Shown here piece by piece: positions 16,469 to 25,101 of a DNA stretch of 59,514 nucleotides (the stretch's first letter is position 1; each line of letters starts with the position of its first letter). Origin of the DNA: Streptomyces meridianus (GTDB lineage: Bacteria; Actinomycetota; Actinomycetes; Streptomycetales; Streptomycetaceae); assembly GCF_023703325.1 (NCBI RefSeq), contig NZ_JAMQGM010000022.1, positions 1 through 59,514 of the forward strand. Direction: 5' to 3'. The position numbers and the translations under genes are program-made. The notes under the pieces were generated by a model. That model was not told where the DNA came from. It worked only from the letters and a program-made list of their open reading frames with translations, and did not search any database.

Positions 16469-18061
16469 ATGACCGAGTCCCCTCCGGCAGACACCGCCCC
16501 GCCGCAGCGCTGGGTCTCACTGGCAGCGACCTGCACGGCGGCCGGGATGGTCTGGCTCGCCTTCGCCGACCTGGGTGTGGCGCTCCCGTCGATCGCCGAC
16601 GAGTTCGACAGCAGCCTTTCCGCACTCCAGTGGGCCAACAATGCCTTCAGCCTGGTCACCGGTGCGCTCGTCATCGCCGCCGGGAGGTTCGGGGATCTCT
16701 TCGGGCGTCGCCTGATGCTGCAACTGGGCAGCCTGCTGCTGGTGCTGTTCTCCGTGATGGCCGCGCTGGCGCCCGACGTCGGCTGGCTGGTCGTCAGCCG
16801 TGGGCTGATGGGCATCGGAGCGGCCCTGATCCTTCCGGCCTCATTGGCGCTCATCCCCCCCGAGTTCTCGGGGCGCGAAGAGGTCACGGCGTTCGGCATC
16901 TGGCAGGCGGTGGCCTGGGGAGGGCTGTCGGTCGGGCCGGCGATCAGCGGCCTCGTCACGGAAGGGCTCGGCTGGCGGTGGCTGTTCTGGATCAATCTGC
17001 CACTGGCGGCCGTCACCCTGACGGTGGTCCGCCTCACGACTCCGGAGTCACGCGAACAGGGAGCTTCGCGCAGGATCGACTGGCCCGGCATGGCCTGCAT
17101 CGGTTTCGCCGTCTTCGCCCTGCTGTACGCGCTCACCGAAGGACCGAGCACGGGCTGGGGCAGCCCGCTGATCGCCGGACTGCTGGTCGCGACGGTCGTG
17201 CTCGCCTTCGTCTGGTACCGGATCGAGCGCCGGGTGGACGAACCGCTGGTCGACCTGCGGCTGTTCCGGATCCGCACGTACAACGGGGCTCTCGCGGCCA
17301 ACCTGACGATGAACCTCACCTTCGCCGGCCTCAGCTTCCTTCTCGTCCTCTGGCTGGAGAACGCACGCGGCTACAACCCGGTCGAGGCCGGGCTGCTCAT
17401 GCTTCCCGCGACCGTCGGCGTCTTCCTGTTCATCCCCCTCGGCGGGAAACTCGGGACCCGGTGGGGCGGTCGGCTGCCCGCGGTGACCGGGCTCGTCCTG
17501 GCGAGCGCCGGCCTGTTGGCCCTCGGGTTCCTCGGCACCGACACCTCGCTGTGGCTCCTCGTCGGGGCTCTGGTCGTCATCGGGCTCGGCCTGGGGCTCG
17601 TCAGCACCCCGGTCGCCGACACGGCCGTCGGCGGTGTCCCCATCGAGCTGGCCGGGACCGCCGCAGGTGTCTTCAAGATGTCCAGCATGCTCGGCGGGGC
17701 CCTGGGGGTCGCCGTCCTCACCGCCTTCGCCCGCGGGCTGACGTCCAATGAGGCAGCCGGTGTCGTGAAGGCGTCGGGACTCTCCTCGTCCGAGATCTCC
17801 CGCGCACGGAAGGCGCTGGTGAACTCGTCGTCGTTCCGGGACGCCGTCGACTCACTGCCTGCGGACATCCGCGACACCGTGGTCCGCACCGTCGTCCAGG
17901 CCTTCACGTCCGGCATCGCCGACACCATGGTCGCCGCTGCGATTCTCACCCTCGTCGCCTCCCTCGCCGTCTTCCTGCTGTGGCCACGGAAGCTGCGGGA
18001 CGACGGTTCGGGCGAGGACCGGAGTCCCGGCCCGGCCGGCGGGGGAGCCGACCGTCCATGA
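16469..18061 (+). CDS. MFS transporter, DHA2 (14-helix) family
   Basis: A 530-residue drug:H+ antiporter of the 14-transmembrane DHA2 type. Helix 1 contains VWLAFADLGVALPSIADEF, the loop motif is GRFGDLFGRRLML, and the antiporter motif in helix 5 appears around AFGIWQAVAWGGLSVGPAISG. The C-terminus ends in two extra helices and a charged cytoplasmic tail. Such proteins usually export toxic compounds or secondary metabolites. A long open frame extends far upstream but overlaps the preceding gene and lacks membrane character; GGAG at 16460-16463 supports the ATG at 16469. No regulator is adjacent, and the substrate is unknown. Confidence 0.85.
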   Translation: MTESPPADTAPPQRWVSLAATCTAAGMVWLAFADLGVALPSIADEFDSSLSALQWANNAFSLVTGALVIAAGRFGDLFGRRLMLQLGSLLLVLFSVMAALAPDVGWLVVSRGLMGIGAALILPASLALIPPEFSGREEVTAFGIWQAVAWGGLSVGPAISGLVTEGLGWRWLFWINLPLAAVTLTVVRLTTPESREQGASRRIDWPGMACIGFAVFALLYALTEGPSTGWGSPLIAGLLVATVVLAFVWYRIERRVDEPLVDLRLFRIRTYNGALAANLTMNLTFAGLSFLLVLWLENARGYNPVEAGLLMLPATVGVFLFIPLGGKLGTRWGGRLPAVTGLVLASAGLLALGFLGTDTSLWLLVGALVVIGLGLGLVSTPVADTAVGGVPIELAGTAAGVFKMSSMLGGALGVAVLTAFARGLTSNEAAGVVKASGLSSSEISRARKALVNSSSFRDAVDSLPADIRDTVVRTVVQAFTSGIADTMVAAAILTLVASLAVFLLWPRKLRDDGSGEDRSPGPAGGGADRP

Positions 18062-18242
18062 CACGCCGAGGTGACCGCGCCCACGGCGCCCGTTGCCGCA
18101 GCGGCCGTTGCGCGGGGGCGGCACGAGGCCCATGCCGGGGGCGCAGGGCCGTTCTCCGGCGGCGCGGCGGGCTGCGGCCGTTACGGGCCCGTTGCGGTCG
18201 CGGGGCTGGCGGCCCGGGCCCCGGGGCTGATCGGATCGTCGC

Positions 18243-18908
18243 GTGACGTTGCTGACCCCGCGGGTGCTGCGCACCCTCCACGCCCTCAACTCCGCCTATC
18301 CGTGGGACCACAACGCCCGTTACCACCGCTGGATCCTGCGCCGGCTGCCGCAGCGTCCCGACCGCGCGCTCGACGTCGGATCGGGGAGGGGAGAGCTGGC
18401 CAGACTCCTGGCCCGGCGCTCGAGGACCGTCATCGGCCTGGACGCCGATCCGGCGATCGTCGCCGCGGCACGGGCGCTCACCCCCGGGAGCGCCCCCGTC
18501 TCCTTCGTCACCGGCCGGGCTCCGGACGAGGTGCCACCCGGCCCGTACGACGTCATCACCTGCGTCGCGACCCTGCACCACCTGCCGTTCGAGGCCTCCC
18601 TGACCTGCTTCCGGGAACACCTCGCGCCGGGCGGAACCTTGGTGGTCGTCGGTGTCCACCGGCCTTCCTCTCCCGGCGACCGTCTGCTCGACGCCGTGGC
18701 GATCCCGCTCAACCCCGTCATCGGCTTGATCAGGAGCCGGGGACGCAAGGCCCCGGCCCCCGTCGTACCGGCGCCCCGCACCAGTCCGGCCACCATGACC
18801 TGCCCCGAGATCCTCTGCGCGGCCCGTCGGGTGCTGCCCGGGGCCCGCCTGCGCCGTCGGCTGTTCTGGCGACACACGCTCGTGTGGCGGCGTCCTGCGG
18901 AGAGCTGA
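18243..18908 (+). CDS. Class I SAM-dependent methyltransferase
   Basis: A 221-residue methyltransferase of the Methyltransf_11/25 group. Motif I is ALDVGSGRGELARLL, the acidic residue at the end of strand 2 is in VIGLDADPAIV, and the later strand is YDVITCVATLHHLPF, as in ubiE/bioC-like enzymes. It transfers a methyl group from S-adenosylmethionine to an unidentified small molecule. The C-terminal ~70 residues are basic and loop-rich. The start GTG at 18243 has no strong binding site. The gene converges with the PucR regulator, leaving only seven bases between them. Confidence 0.8.
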   Translation: MTLLTPRVLRTLHALNSAYPWDHNARYHRWILRRLPQRPDRALDVGSGRGELARLLARRSRTVIGLDADPAIVAAARALTPGSAPVSFVTGRAPDEVPPGPYDVITCVATLHHLPFEASLTCFREHLAPGGTLVVVGVHRPSSPGDRLLDAVAIPLNPVIGLIRSRGRKAPAPVVPAPRTSPATMTCPEILCAARRVLPGARLRRRLFWRHTLVWRRPAES

Positions 18909-18915
18909 ACCCGCT

Positions 18916-19983
18916 TCACGTCCCGCCGCGTTGCAGGTCGCTGCCCGGCCAGTCGAGCAGCCGGGCCCCGATGACCGCGGTCTGCAGGGTGTACCGGTGG
19001 ATCGGATCCGTCGGGTCGGATCCGGTGAGACGGTGGATGCGAGCGAGCCGGTACGTCAGCGCCCGGACGCTCAGACCGAGCTGCCGGGCCGCCTCCGCGG
19101 CCACGCAACCGGCGTCGAAGTAGGCACTGAGGGTGTCCAGCAGGGGGCCGGGACCGCTGCGTGCCGCCTGGAGCGGGCTGAGGACGGTGTGCACGAGGTC
19201 CGTCATCGCGGCCCGGTCCCGGGTCAGGACGGGAAAGACGAGCAGATCGCGGGCGCGGAGCACCGGGGTGTGCAGGTGTATGCGCTCCGCCAGGTCGAGG
19301 GCGTTGAGGGCTTCCTCGTACGAGTGGACGACACCTCCCGGACCGGCGTGCGAGCGTCCCACGGCGACCTGGCTCCCCTTCGTGGCGGCGTGGGCGCGCG
19401 CCGCGAAGAAGGAAAGGATCTCGTCCTGGTTGCCGGGGGCGATGCAGACCAGCCGGCCGTCCTTGGTGGTGATCAGGATGTGACGGTCGCCGAATCGGGC
19501 GAACACATCCTGCTCGACCCGGCGCAGGACGAACCCCGTCTCGTCGTACGCCGCCGGGTCGCCGGCCACGGCCACGGCGTGCGATCCGGACAGCCGCAGC
19601 CCGAAGCGCTCGGACCGCGCGGCGAGCCGCCCAAGGTCGCTGCGGCCGGAGAGCAGGTCGTCGATGAACTCGCGCCGCGCCGCCTCCTCCTGACGCACAG
19701 CGAGCCGCTGGGCCCGCTCGTACCCCTCGGCGAACGCGTCGATCGCCTGCTCGACCGCGTGCAGAAGGCTGCCGTCGGCCGTAGGGGGCCACGCCTCCCG
19801 GGTGGCCGCCAGATGCCGGACGACGAGAGCCCGCAGACTGTGGCCGGCTTCCGCCGCCTGCTCCCCGAGCTCCCGCCGCGACCGCAACTCGTCCCGGGTG
19901 AGACGCCGTCCGGACGCCGCTGCTCCGGCCAGAATCCGGGTGTACCCGTCCATGTACGCGTCAAGACCTTGTCGTTCCTCCAC
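18916..19983 (-). CDS. PucR/CdaR family transcriptional regulator
   Basis: A 355-residue regulator. Residues ~1-110 are an N-terminal helical sensor with RELGEQAAEAGHSLRALV. The centre (~110-270) is a degenerate GGDEF-like domain (LVCIAPGNQDEILSFFAAR, VAVGRSHAGPGGVVHSYEEALNAL). The C-terminus (~285-350) holds the PucR-type helix-turn-helix with CVAAEAARQLGLSVRALTYRL followed by the second helix ending near LLDWPG. It starts at GTG behind GGGGGA. Such proteins are usually local activators of catabolic or transport genes, but no obvious target lies adjacent. Confidence 0.85.
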   Translation of the reverse strand: MEERQGLDAYMDGYTRILAGAAASGRRLTRDELRSRRELGEQAAEAGHSLRALVVRHLAATREAWPPTADGSLLHAVEQAIDAFAEGYERAQRLAVRQEEAARREFIDDLLSGRSDLGRLAARSERFGLRLSGSHAVAVAGDPAAYDETGFVLRRVEQDVFARFGDRHILITTKDGRLVCIAPGNQDEILSFFAARAHAATKGSQVAVGRSHAGPGGVVHSYEEALNALDLAERIHLHTPVLRARDLLVFPVLTRDRAAMTDLVHTVLSPLQAARSGPGPLLDTLSAYFDAGCVAAEAARQLGLSVRALTYRLARIHRLTGSDPTDPIHRYTLQTAVIGARLLDWPGSDLQRGGT

Positions 19984-20159
19984 GCGTCCCCCGTCCTCGG
20001 TGCTCCGTGCCCGTTCCCGTCACTCCCCCGGCCGCAGAGGCGGCGGATGACGGCATGTATGCCGCAGGAAGATTGCCGGATTCCGGCAGTGAACGGCAGG
20101 GCCCGAGCGTGAGAACATCCCGATGTCGCAGACATTCATGTACGGGGGGTGCGCCGGGG

Positions 20160-20669
20160 ATGGGATGGTTTCTCGGTCTGGGTGCGGCCGGTCTGCTGCT
20201 GCTCGTGCTCTCGCTGGTCTTCGACGGGGTGCTGGAAGGGATCTTCGACGGCCTGGGCGCCGGTCCGGACGGGCTGCTGTCTCTGCCGGTGATCGCCGGC
20301 TTCATGTCGATGCTCGGCTTCGCCGGAGCGATCACACTCGGAACCACCGGCCTCGGGGCGGTGGCCGCCGCGGCCACGGGCGTCCTGGCGGGCACGGGTG
20401 CGGGGTGGCTGACCTGGAGGCTCAGCCGGGCACTCATGCGCGACGACGACGCGTCGGCCGCGCCGCGCCGTGACGACCTGCTGGGCACTTCGGGGCCTGT
20501 GGTCACGGGGATCCCGGCGGACGGCTACGGCGAGGTCCTGCTGTATCCGGGCGGGCAGCCGCGGAAGTTCGCAGCGAAGAGTTCGTCGCCGGTGACGCGC
20601 GGTACGGAGGTCTGGGTGGAGTCGGTGCTCTCGGCGACGTCCGTCACGGTCCGTCCCGTCGAGCGCTGA
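20160..20669 (+). CDS. NfeD-like membrane protein, flotillin partner
   Basis: A 169-residue membrane protein with two or three N-terminal hydrophobic helices (GLGAAGLLLLVLSLVFDGVL, LPVIAGFMSMLGFAGAITLG, AVAAAATGVLAGTGAG) and a C-terminal ~70-residue soluble domain. That domain (GPVVTGIPADGYGEVLL, RKFAAKSS, RGTEVWVESVLSATSVTVRP) is the beta-rich OB-like fold of the NfeD C-terminus. NfeD-like proteins are encoded beside flotillins in many bacteria and are thought to work with them in membrane microdomains; the same order is seen here, with the flotillin gene 108 bases downstream. The ATG at 20160 is preferred because it opens directly into the first helix. Confidence 0.8.
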   Translation: MGWFLGLGAAGLLLLVLSLVFDGVLEGIFDGLGAGPDGLLSLPVIAGFMSMLGFAGAITLGTTGLGAVAAAATGVLAGTGAGWLTWRLSRALMRDDDASAAPRRDDLLGTSGPVVTGIPADGYGEVLLYPGGQPRKFAAKSSSPVTRGTEVWVESVLSATSVTVRPVER

Positions 20670-20777
20670 CGACCGCGGTCCGCGCGCCGGCTGCTGTTCT
20701 CCGCTCCTCCTCTGCTCCTGTCCGTTCTGTTGCTCTGCTCGGTTCTTCCGTTCTGCCGATCTCTTGGGGGGATCCTT

Positions 20778-22193
20778 GTGAATCCGGTACTCGTCGCGGT
20801 GACGGGCGCGGTCGTTCTCGTCGTCCTGCTCGCCCTCGCCGTCATCACCCGCTACAAGGTCGCGGGGCCCAGTGAGGCCTTCATCATCACCGGCCGGCGC
20901 GGCAAGAAGACCACCGATCCGGCGACCGGCCGGGTCTTCACGGACAACAGCGGCCAGAAGGTCGTGGTCGGCGGGGGCGTCTTCGTCGTTCCGTTCGTCC
21001 AGCAGCGGTTCACGCTCGACCTGTCCAGCCGGCACATCCCGGTCGCCGTGCGCGGCGCGGTCACCCTGCGCGGGGTGAAGTCCAATCTGGAAGGCGTCGC
21101 CATCGTCAAGGTCGGCGGCTCCGAGGATTCCATCCGTGCCGCGGCCCAGCGCTTCCTGATGCAGCAGGACGGCATCGTCGGCTTCACCCAGGAAGTGCTG
21201 TCCGGAGCGCTGCGCTCGATCGTCGGCCGGATGTCGGTGGAGGACATCATCCGCGACCGTGCGGCGTTCGCGGGCCAGGTCGCGGAGGAGGCCGAGGCCA
21301 GCCTGTCCGGGCAGGGCCTGGTCCTGGATGCCTTCCAGATCCAGGACATCGCCACCGAGGGCTCCTACCTGCAGGACCTCGGGCGTCCCGAGGCTGCCCG
21401 GGCCCGGCAGGAGGCGGACATCGCGGAGGCCGTGGCGCGGCGGGCGTCCGAGCAGGCCCGGCTGAAGGCCGAGGAGGAGATCGCCGTGGCCCAGCGGACC
21501 CTCTACCTGAAGCAGGCCGAGATCAAGGCGCAGACCGACGAGGCCGCCGCCCGGGCGAACGCCGCGGGTCCGCTCGCCGAGGCCGCCCGCCAGCAGGAGG
21601 TCCTCACCGAGCAGGAGAAGGTCGCCACCCGGCAGGCCGCACTGACGGACCGTCAGCTCGACACTCAGGTCCGCAAGCCGGCCGACGCCGCCCGCTACCA
21701 GGCCGAGCAGGAGGCGGAGGCCCGGCGCATCGGCCTGGTCAAGCAGGCCGAGGCGGACGCGCAGCGTGCGCGTCTGACCGGTGAGGGCGAGAAGGCCCAC
21801 CGGGCCGCCGTCGCCGACGCCACCCGCATCGAGGGCGAGGCGCAGGCCGCGGCCATCGCCGCCAAGGGCACGGCGGAAGCCGCGGCCATGCAGAAGAAGG
21901 CCGACGCCTTCGCGCAGTACGGGGAGGCCGCCGTGCTGCAGATGCTGGTCGAGGTGCTGCCCCAGGTCGTCGCCAAGGCCGCCGAACCGCTGTCGGCGAT
22001 CGACAAGCTGACCGTCATCTCGACCGACGGCGCGGGGAAGCTTCCGCGGACCGTCACGGACAACGTCGCCCAGGGCATGGAGCTGCTCAGCTCCACCACG
22101 GGAATCGATCTGGCGCAGCTGCTCCAGGGCATCGCGCAGAAGACGGGAACGAACCCGTCCGCCGGCGACGGGGTGGTCAAGGCCGCCGTGTAG
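20778..22193 (+). CDS. Flotillin family protein (SPFH domain)
   Basis: A 471-residue flotillin. An N-terminal anchor helix (VLVAVTGAVVLVVLLALAV) is followed by the SPFH/Band 7 domain (~residues 25-190, with RYKVAGPSEAFIITG and GVFVVPFVQQRFTLDLSSR). A long Ala/Glu-rich coiled coil (~195-390) has the EA repeats typical of flotillins, and a C-terminal oligomerisation region ends LAQLLQGIAQKTG. Flotillins scaffold membrane microdomains that affect secretion, cell-wall enzymes and signalling. The start GTG at 20778 has a G-run binding site upstream. It forms a pair with the NfeD-like gene, and a strong hairpin ends the transcript. Confidence 0.9.
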   Translation: MNPVLVAVTGAVVLVVLLALAVITRYKVAGPSEAFIITGRRGKKTTDPATGRVFTDNSGQKVVVGGGVFVVPFVQQRFTLDLSSRHIPVAVRGAVTLRGVKSNLEGVAIVKVGGSEDSIRAAAQRFLMQQDGIVGFTQEVLSGALRSIVGRMSVEDIIRDRAAFAGQVAEEAEASLSGQGLVLDAFQIQDIATEGSYLQDLGRPEAARARQEADIAEAVARRASEQARLKAEEEIAVAQRTLYLKQAEIKAQTDEAAARANAAGPLAEAARQQEVLTEQEKVATRQAALTDRQLDTQVRKPADAARYQAEQEAEARRIGLVKQAEADAQRARLTGEGEKAHRAAVADATRIEGEAQAAAIAAKGTAEAAAMQKKADAFAQYGEAAVLQMLVEVLPQVVAKAAEPLSAIDKLTVISTDGAGKLPRTVTDNVAQGMELLSSTTGIDLAQLLQGIAQKTGTNPSAGDGVVKAAV

Positions 22194-22214
22194 AGGCGTC
22201 GGGGGACGCGGATG

Positions 22215-22252
22215 AACGGGCCCGTACGACACCGGTGTCGTGCGGGCCCGTT
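22215..22252. terminator. Bidirectional terminator between flotillin and tetR genes
   Basis: A nearly perfect 19-bp palindrome (22215-22233 with 22234-22252, one G-T pair) lies 22 bases after the flotillin stop and 58 before the convergent tetR stop. It can serve both strands. Confidence 0.75.
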
Positions 22253-22309
22253 CGGCGTCCGTGGGCTCGGAGCTGCGCGGGACGCCCCGGCCATGACGCG
22301 ACCGCCCCG

Positions 22310-22906
22310 CTACGGGGGCAGCATCGGGTCAAGCACCGCTGCGGCGGTGCGCCGCGCCCAGTCCCGGTCGGTGGAGCGCCCTGCGAGACGGTCGGCCCAG
22401 AAGGTTCCGAGCAGGGCCGACGCCAGGAGGTCCGGGTCGGCCCCGCCGACGAGGGCGCCCCGGGCGCGGGCCCGCTCCAGCAGCCGCCGCATCGCCTCGC
22501 GACGTGGTCGCACCGCGTGTTCGCGGAAGAGTTCCAGCAGCTCGGGGGTGTGTGCCTGCTCGGCCAGGCAGGCGCCGATCAGGGTCGTCCCCCGCGCCTG
22601 GGTGAGGGTCGCGGCGAAGTCGGCGAGCCGCGCGACGACATCGGCACTCACGTCCCCCGTATCCGGAGGCGCGGCATCGTGCCGCAGGGTCCTCAGGGCT
22701 GCGGCGGCCAGTGCGGACTTGCTCCTGAACCGCAGGTGGAGGGTGGCCTTGCTGACGCCTGCGGCCCGGGCCACACCCTCCAGGGTCATGCGGGCGAAGC
22801 CCTGCTCGGCCAGGAGGGTCAGGGTCGCGGCCAGGATCGCGGCCCCCTTGTCCGGGCAGCGCCGGCGCCCCCTGCCGCGACAGCCGTCCGCGTCCGTCGT
22901 CTCCAT
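22310..22906 (-). CDS. TetR/AcrR family transcriptional regulator (first of a paralogous pair)
   Basis: A 198-residue TetR repressor with an Arg-rich N-terminus, then AAILAATLTLLAEQGFARMTLEGVARAAGVSKATLHLRFRSK as the helix-turn-helix. The C-terminal domain contains LIGACLAEQAHTPELLELFRE and a final FWADRLAGR helix. Both parts closely match the second TetR at 24380 (VSKSTIHLRW; LIGTCLAEEAHTPELLALLRE), so the two are paralogues. The gene is divergent from the reductase at 23011 and its start lies 25 bases from a dyad, identical to the one before the other regulator. Autoregulation and control of the redox genes is the natural inference. Confidence 0.85.
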   Translation of the reverse strand: METTDADGCRGRGRRRCPDKGAAILAATLTLLAEQGFARMTLEGVARAAGVSKATLHLRFRSKSALAAAALRTLRHDAAPPDTGDVSADVVARLADFAATLTQARGTTLIGACLAEQAHTPELLELFREHAVRPRREAMRRLLERARARGALVGGADPDLLASALLGTFWADRLAGRSTDRDWARRTAAAVLDPMLPP

Positions 22907-22923
22907 GCCCTCAGCATAACGGC

Positions 22924-22952
22924 TTGCAATACCGAACCACTCGGTTTAGTTT
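22924..22952 (+). promoter_or_regulatory. Promoter with TetR operator inside the -35/-10 spacer
   Basis: TTGCAA (22924-22929) and TAGTTT (22947-22952) are spaced by exactly 17 bases and form a good promoter for the reductase gene at 23011. The spacer contains the dyad ACCGAACCACTCGGT (22931-22945), arms ACCGA and TCGGT around ACCAC. The same 15 bases occur at 24342-24356. A bound repressor would block RNA polymerase directly. Confidence 0.7.
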
Positions 22953-23010
22953 TACGGAGCAGGCGCCGGACGAACCCGCCCGACGTCCACCGCACCGGAA
23001 GGGCACCCGT

Positions 23011-23709
23011 ATGCGTTACGCAGTCCTCGGCACCGGCATCGTCGGCCGGACCATCGCCGCCAAGCTGGCCTCCCTCGGCCACGACGTCGCCATCGGCACC
23101 CGCGACCCCGAGGCCACCCTCGCCCGCGCCGAGCCCGACGCGTACGGCAATCCGCCGTTCTCCCACTGGCAGGCTGCGCACGAGCAGATCCGCCTGGAGA
23201 CCTTCGCCGACGCCGCGGCCCGGGGCGGGACGATCGTCAACACCACCGCCGGCGCGGGCAGCCTCGCGGCTCTGGAAGCCGCCGGCGCGGCGAACCTGGC
23301 GGGAAAGGTGCTCATCGACATCGCCAACCCGCTCGACTTCTCCCAGGGCATGCCGCCGTCCCTGAACCCGGTCAACACCGACAGCCTCGGTGAGCAGATC
23401 CAGCGCGCCTTCCCCGACACCAAGGTCGTCAAGAGCCTCAACACCATGAACTGCCGGGTCATGGTCGACCCGTCCCGGGTGGCGGGCGAGCACACCGTCT
23501 TCGTCTGCGGTGACGACACGGGCGCCAAGAAGGCCGTCACCGAGCTGCTGACCTCGTTCGGCTGGCCCGAGGACTCGGTCATCGACCTGGGCGGTATCAG
23601 CACCGCACGCGGCACCGAGATGCTCCTGCCGATCTGGCTCCGCCTGTGGGGCGCGCTCGGCCACGCCGACTTCAACTTCCACATCGCCGGCGCGCGTTCC
23701 GGCGCCTGA
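23011..23709 (+). CDS. NADPH-dependent F420 reductase-like / NAD(P)-binding oxidoreductase
   Basis: A 232-residue Rossmann protein of the COG2085 group. It opens with the dinucleotide loop YAVLGTGIVGRTIAAKLASLGH, continues with VAIGTRDPEA, and carries VLIDIANPLDFSQGMPPSL and VVKSLNTMN, typical of predicted dinucleotide-binding reductases related to F420:NADP oxidoreductase. It lacks the longer C-terminal dimer domain of ketol-acid enzymes. The ATG is preceded by GGAAGGG. It is followed 58 bases later by a quinone-reductase-like gene on the same strand, and a TetR-controlled promoter lies upstream, so the pair likely responds to an electrophile or quinone stress. Confidence 0.8.
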   Translation: MRYAVLGTGIVGRTIAAKLASLGHDVAIGTRDPEATLARAEPDAYGNPPFSHWQAAHEQIRLETFADAAARGGTIVNTTAGAGSLAALEAAGAANLAGKVLIDIANPLDFSQGMPPSLNPVNTDSLGEQIQRAFPDTKVVKSLNTMNCRVMVDPSRVAGEHTVFVCGDDTGAKKAVTELLTSFGWPEDSVIDLGGISTARGTEMLLPIWLRLWGALGHADFNFHIAGARSGA

Positions 23710-23767
23710 CCCGGCGTCGCCTGCCATGACCCACCCCGCGCGACCCCCTCCCAGGAGAGCCGAAGGC

Positions 23768-24295
23768 ATGTCCGCAACCCGCACTCTGGTCGTCGTCGCC
23801 CACCCCGACCTGGCGACCTCCCGCATCACCGCCCGCCTGGCCGACGCCGTGGGCGACCTCGAGCACGTCACCGTCCACGACATCGCCGCCGCCGGCCCCG
23901 GCGGCCGCGTGGACGTGGCCCGCGAACAGCAACTGCTGCGCGACCACGACCGGATCGTCTGGCTGTTCCCCTGGCACTGGTACTCCGTGCCAGGAGTGCT
24001 CAAGTCCTGGATCGACCAGGTGCTGACGTACGGCTTCGCGTACGGGGCCGACGGCACCGCGCTGCACGGCAAGACTCTGCAGCTGGTCACCTCCACCGGC
24101 GGCCCCGCCGACTCGTACGCCGCCGACGGCTTCAACCGCTTCACCCTCGCCCAGCTGCTCACGCCCCTCGACGCCACCGCCCACCTCACCGGGATGCGCC
24201 TGGCCGAGCCATTCGCACTGTTCGGTGCCCGCACCGTCTCCGACGAGGACCTGTCCGTCCACGCCAAGACCTTCCGCGCGCTCCTCGAAGACTGA
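23768..24295 (+). CDS. NAD(P)H-dependent oxidoreductase, flavodoxin-like fold (quinone reductase family)
   Basis: A 175-residue flavodoxin-fold oxidoreductase of the NQO1/KefF/MdaB type. Features: VVVAHPDLATSRITARLAD (FMN/FAD phosphate loop), HDRIVWLFPWHWYSVPGVL with the conserved FPxxWxxxPxxLK-type motif, SWIDQVLTYGFAYG, and LVTSTGGPADSY. These enzymes reduce quinones by two electrons using NAD(P)H and flavin. The start ATG 23768 follows GGAGAG. It belongs with the reductase upstream, and a long palindrome after its stop (24330-24367) may both end the transcript and act as the second regulator's operator. Confidence 0.85.
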   Translation: MSATRTLVVVAHPDLATSRITARLADAVGDLEHVTVHDIAAAGPGGRVDVAREQQLLRDHDRIVWLFPWHWYSVPGVLKSWIDQVLTYGFAYGADGTALHGKTLQLVTSTGGPADSYAADGFNRFTLAQLLTPLDATAHLTGMRLAEPFALFGARTVSDEDLSVHAKTFRALLED

Positions 24296-24334
24296 CGGCG
24301 CCGGCGGTATCACGAGGCCTGCTTCCGTAGGGGA

Positions 24335-24373
24335 AATCCGCACCGAACCACTCGGTGCGGATTCCCCTATCCT
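24335..24373 (+). promoter_or_regulatory. TetR operator and promoter of the second regulator
   Basis: A perfect 12-bp dyad (24335-24346 with 24352-24363) surrounds the core ACCGAACCACTCGGT (24342-24356), identical to the operator at 22931. With one bulged base the symmetry extends to GGGG (24330-24333) and CCCC (24364-24367). TATCCT at 24368-24373 is a likely -10, only six bases before the ATG, so this regulator may be translated from a leaderless message. Confidence 0.65.
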
Positions 24374-24379
24374 GGGGGA

Positions 24380-24973
24380 ATGGGTGACACCGAGACCAGG
24401 AGCGCCGGCCGGCCCCGATCGACCGAGAAGGACGCCGCGATCCTGCGGGCAGCGCTGGAACTGCTCGCCTCCCACGGCTACACCCGGATGAGCCTGAGCC
24501 AGGTCGCAGCCGCCGCCCAGGTCAGCAAGTCCACGATCCACCTGCGCTGGAAGACCAAGGCCGACCTCCTCACGGCCGCGCTGGCGGCCGTTCGCATGGC
24601 CGACGCCCCACCGCCGAGCGGGGACACCCGGGCCGACCTGACCGCCATCCTCGAGGACTTCGCCGCGACCGTGGAGCGCGTCAACGGCATGGCGCTCATC
24701 GGCACCTGCCTGGCGGAGGAGGCCCACACCCCCGAACTCCTCGCGCTGCTGCGCGAACGGACCGTGCTGCCACGTCGCGCCCTGCTCCGCCAGGTCCTCG
24801 AACAGGCCCGCGACCGCGGTGAGATCCGCCCCGACGCCGATCCGGAAGCCGCGGTCTCCGCGCTCCTCGGCCCGTTCTACGCCGACTACATGGCCGGCCG
24901 CTCGGGCCGTACGGGCTGGGCCGGGGACGCCGTCGACCTCGTGCTCGCCGGGCTGGACGCGGCCGGCCGCTGA
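24380..24973 (+). CDS. TetR/AcrR family transcriptional regulator (second of a paralogous pair)
   Basis: A 197-residue TetR repressor. N-terminus: AAILRAALELLASHGYTRMSLSQVAAAAQVSKSTIHLRWKTK, with a recognition helix almost the same as the regulator at 22310. The ligand domain has MALIGTCLAEEAHTPELLALL and ends FYADYMAGRSG. Such close similarity and the identical operator show the two are paralogues reading the same DNA site. There is no usable ribosome binding site before the ATG; the -10 is six bases away, which fits leaderless translation. It lies downstream of the two redox genes on the same strand. Confidence 0.85.
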   Translation: MGDTETRSAGRPRSTEKDAAILRAALELLASHGYTRMSLSQVAAAAQVSKSTIHLRWKTKADLLTAALAAVRMADAPPPSGDTRADLTAILEDFAATVERVNGMALIGTCLAEEAHTPELLALLRERTVLPRRALLRQVLEQARDRGEIRPDADPEAAVSALLGPFYADYMAGRSGRTGWAGDAVDLVLAGLDAAGR

Positions 24974-25101
24974 CGCCCGGGACGCGGACCGGGATCCCGC
25001 AGCAGGACGCCCGGTCACGGACGCGGGAAGGCGCGTCAGGGCCTCGGTCCGACCCGGCAGGGGCCGGACGGCGGACTCCGCGCCGGGCTCGGGGCCGGGC
25101 T

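Noticed and set aside
14426..18061. A 1211-codon open frame across the transporter and the following gap
   Set aside because: Its first ~680 codons overlap the transporter gene in another frame and encode Arg/Pro-rich nonsense; only the part from 16469 has membrane-protein character.
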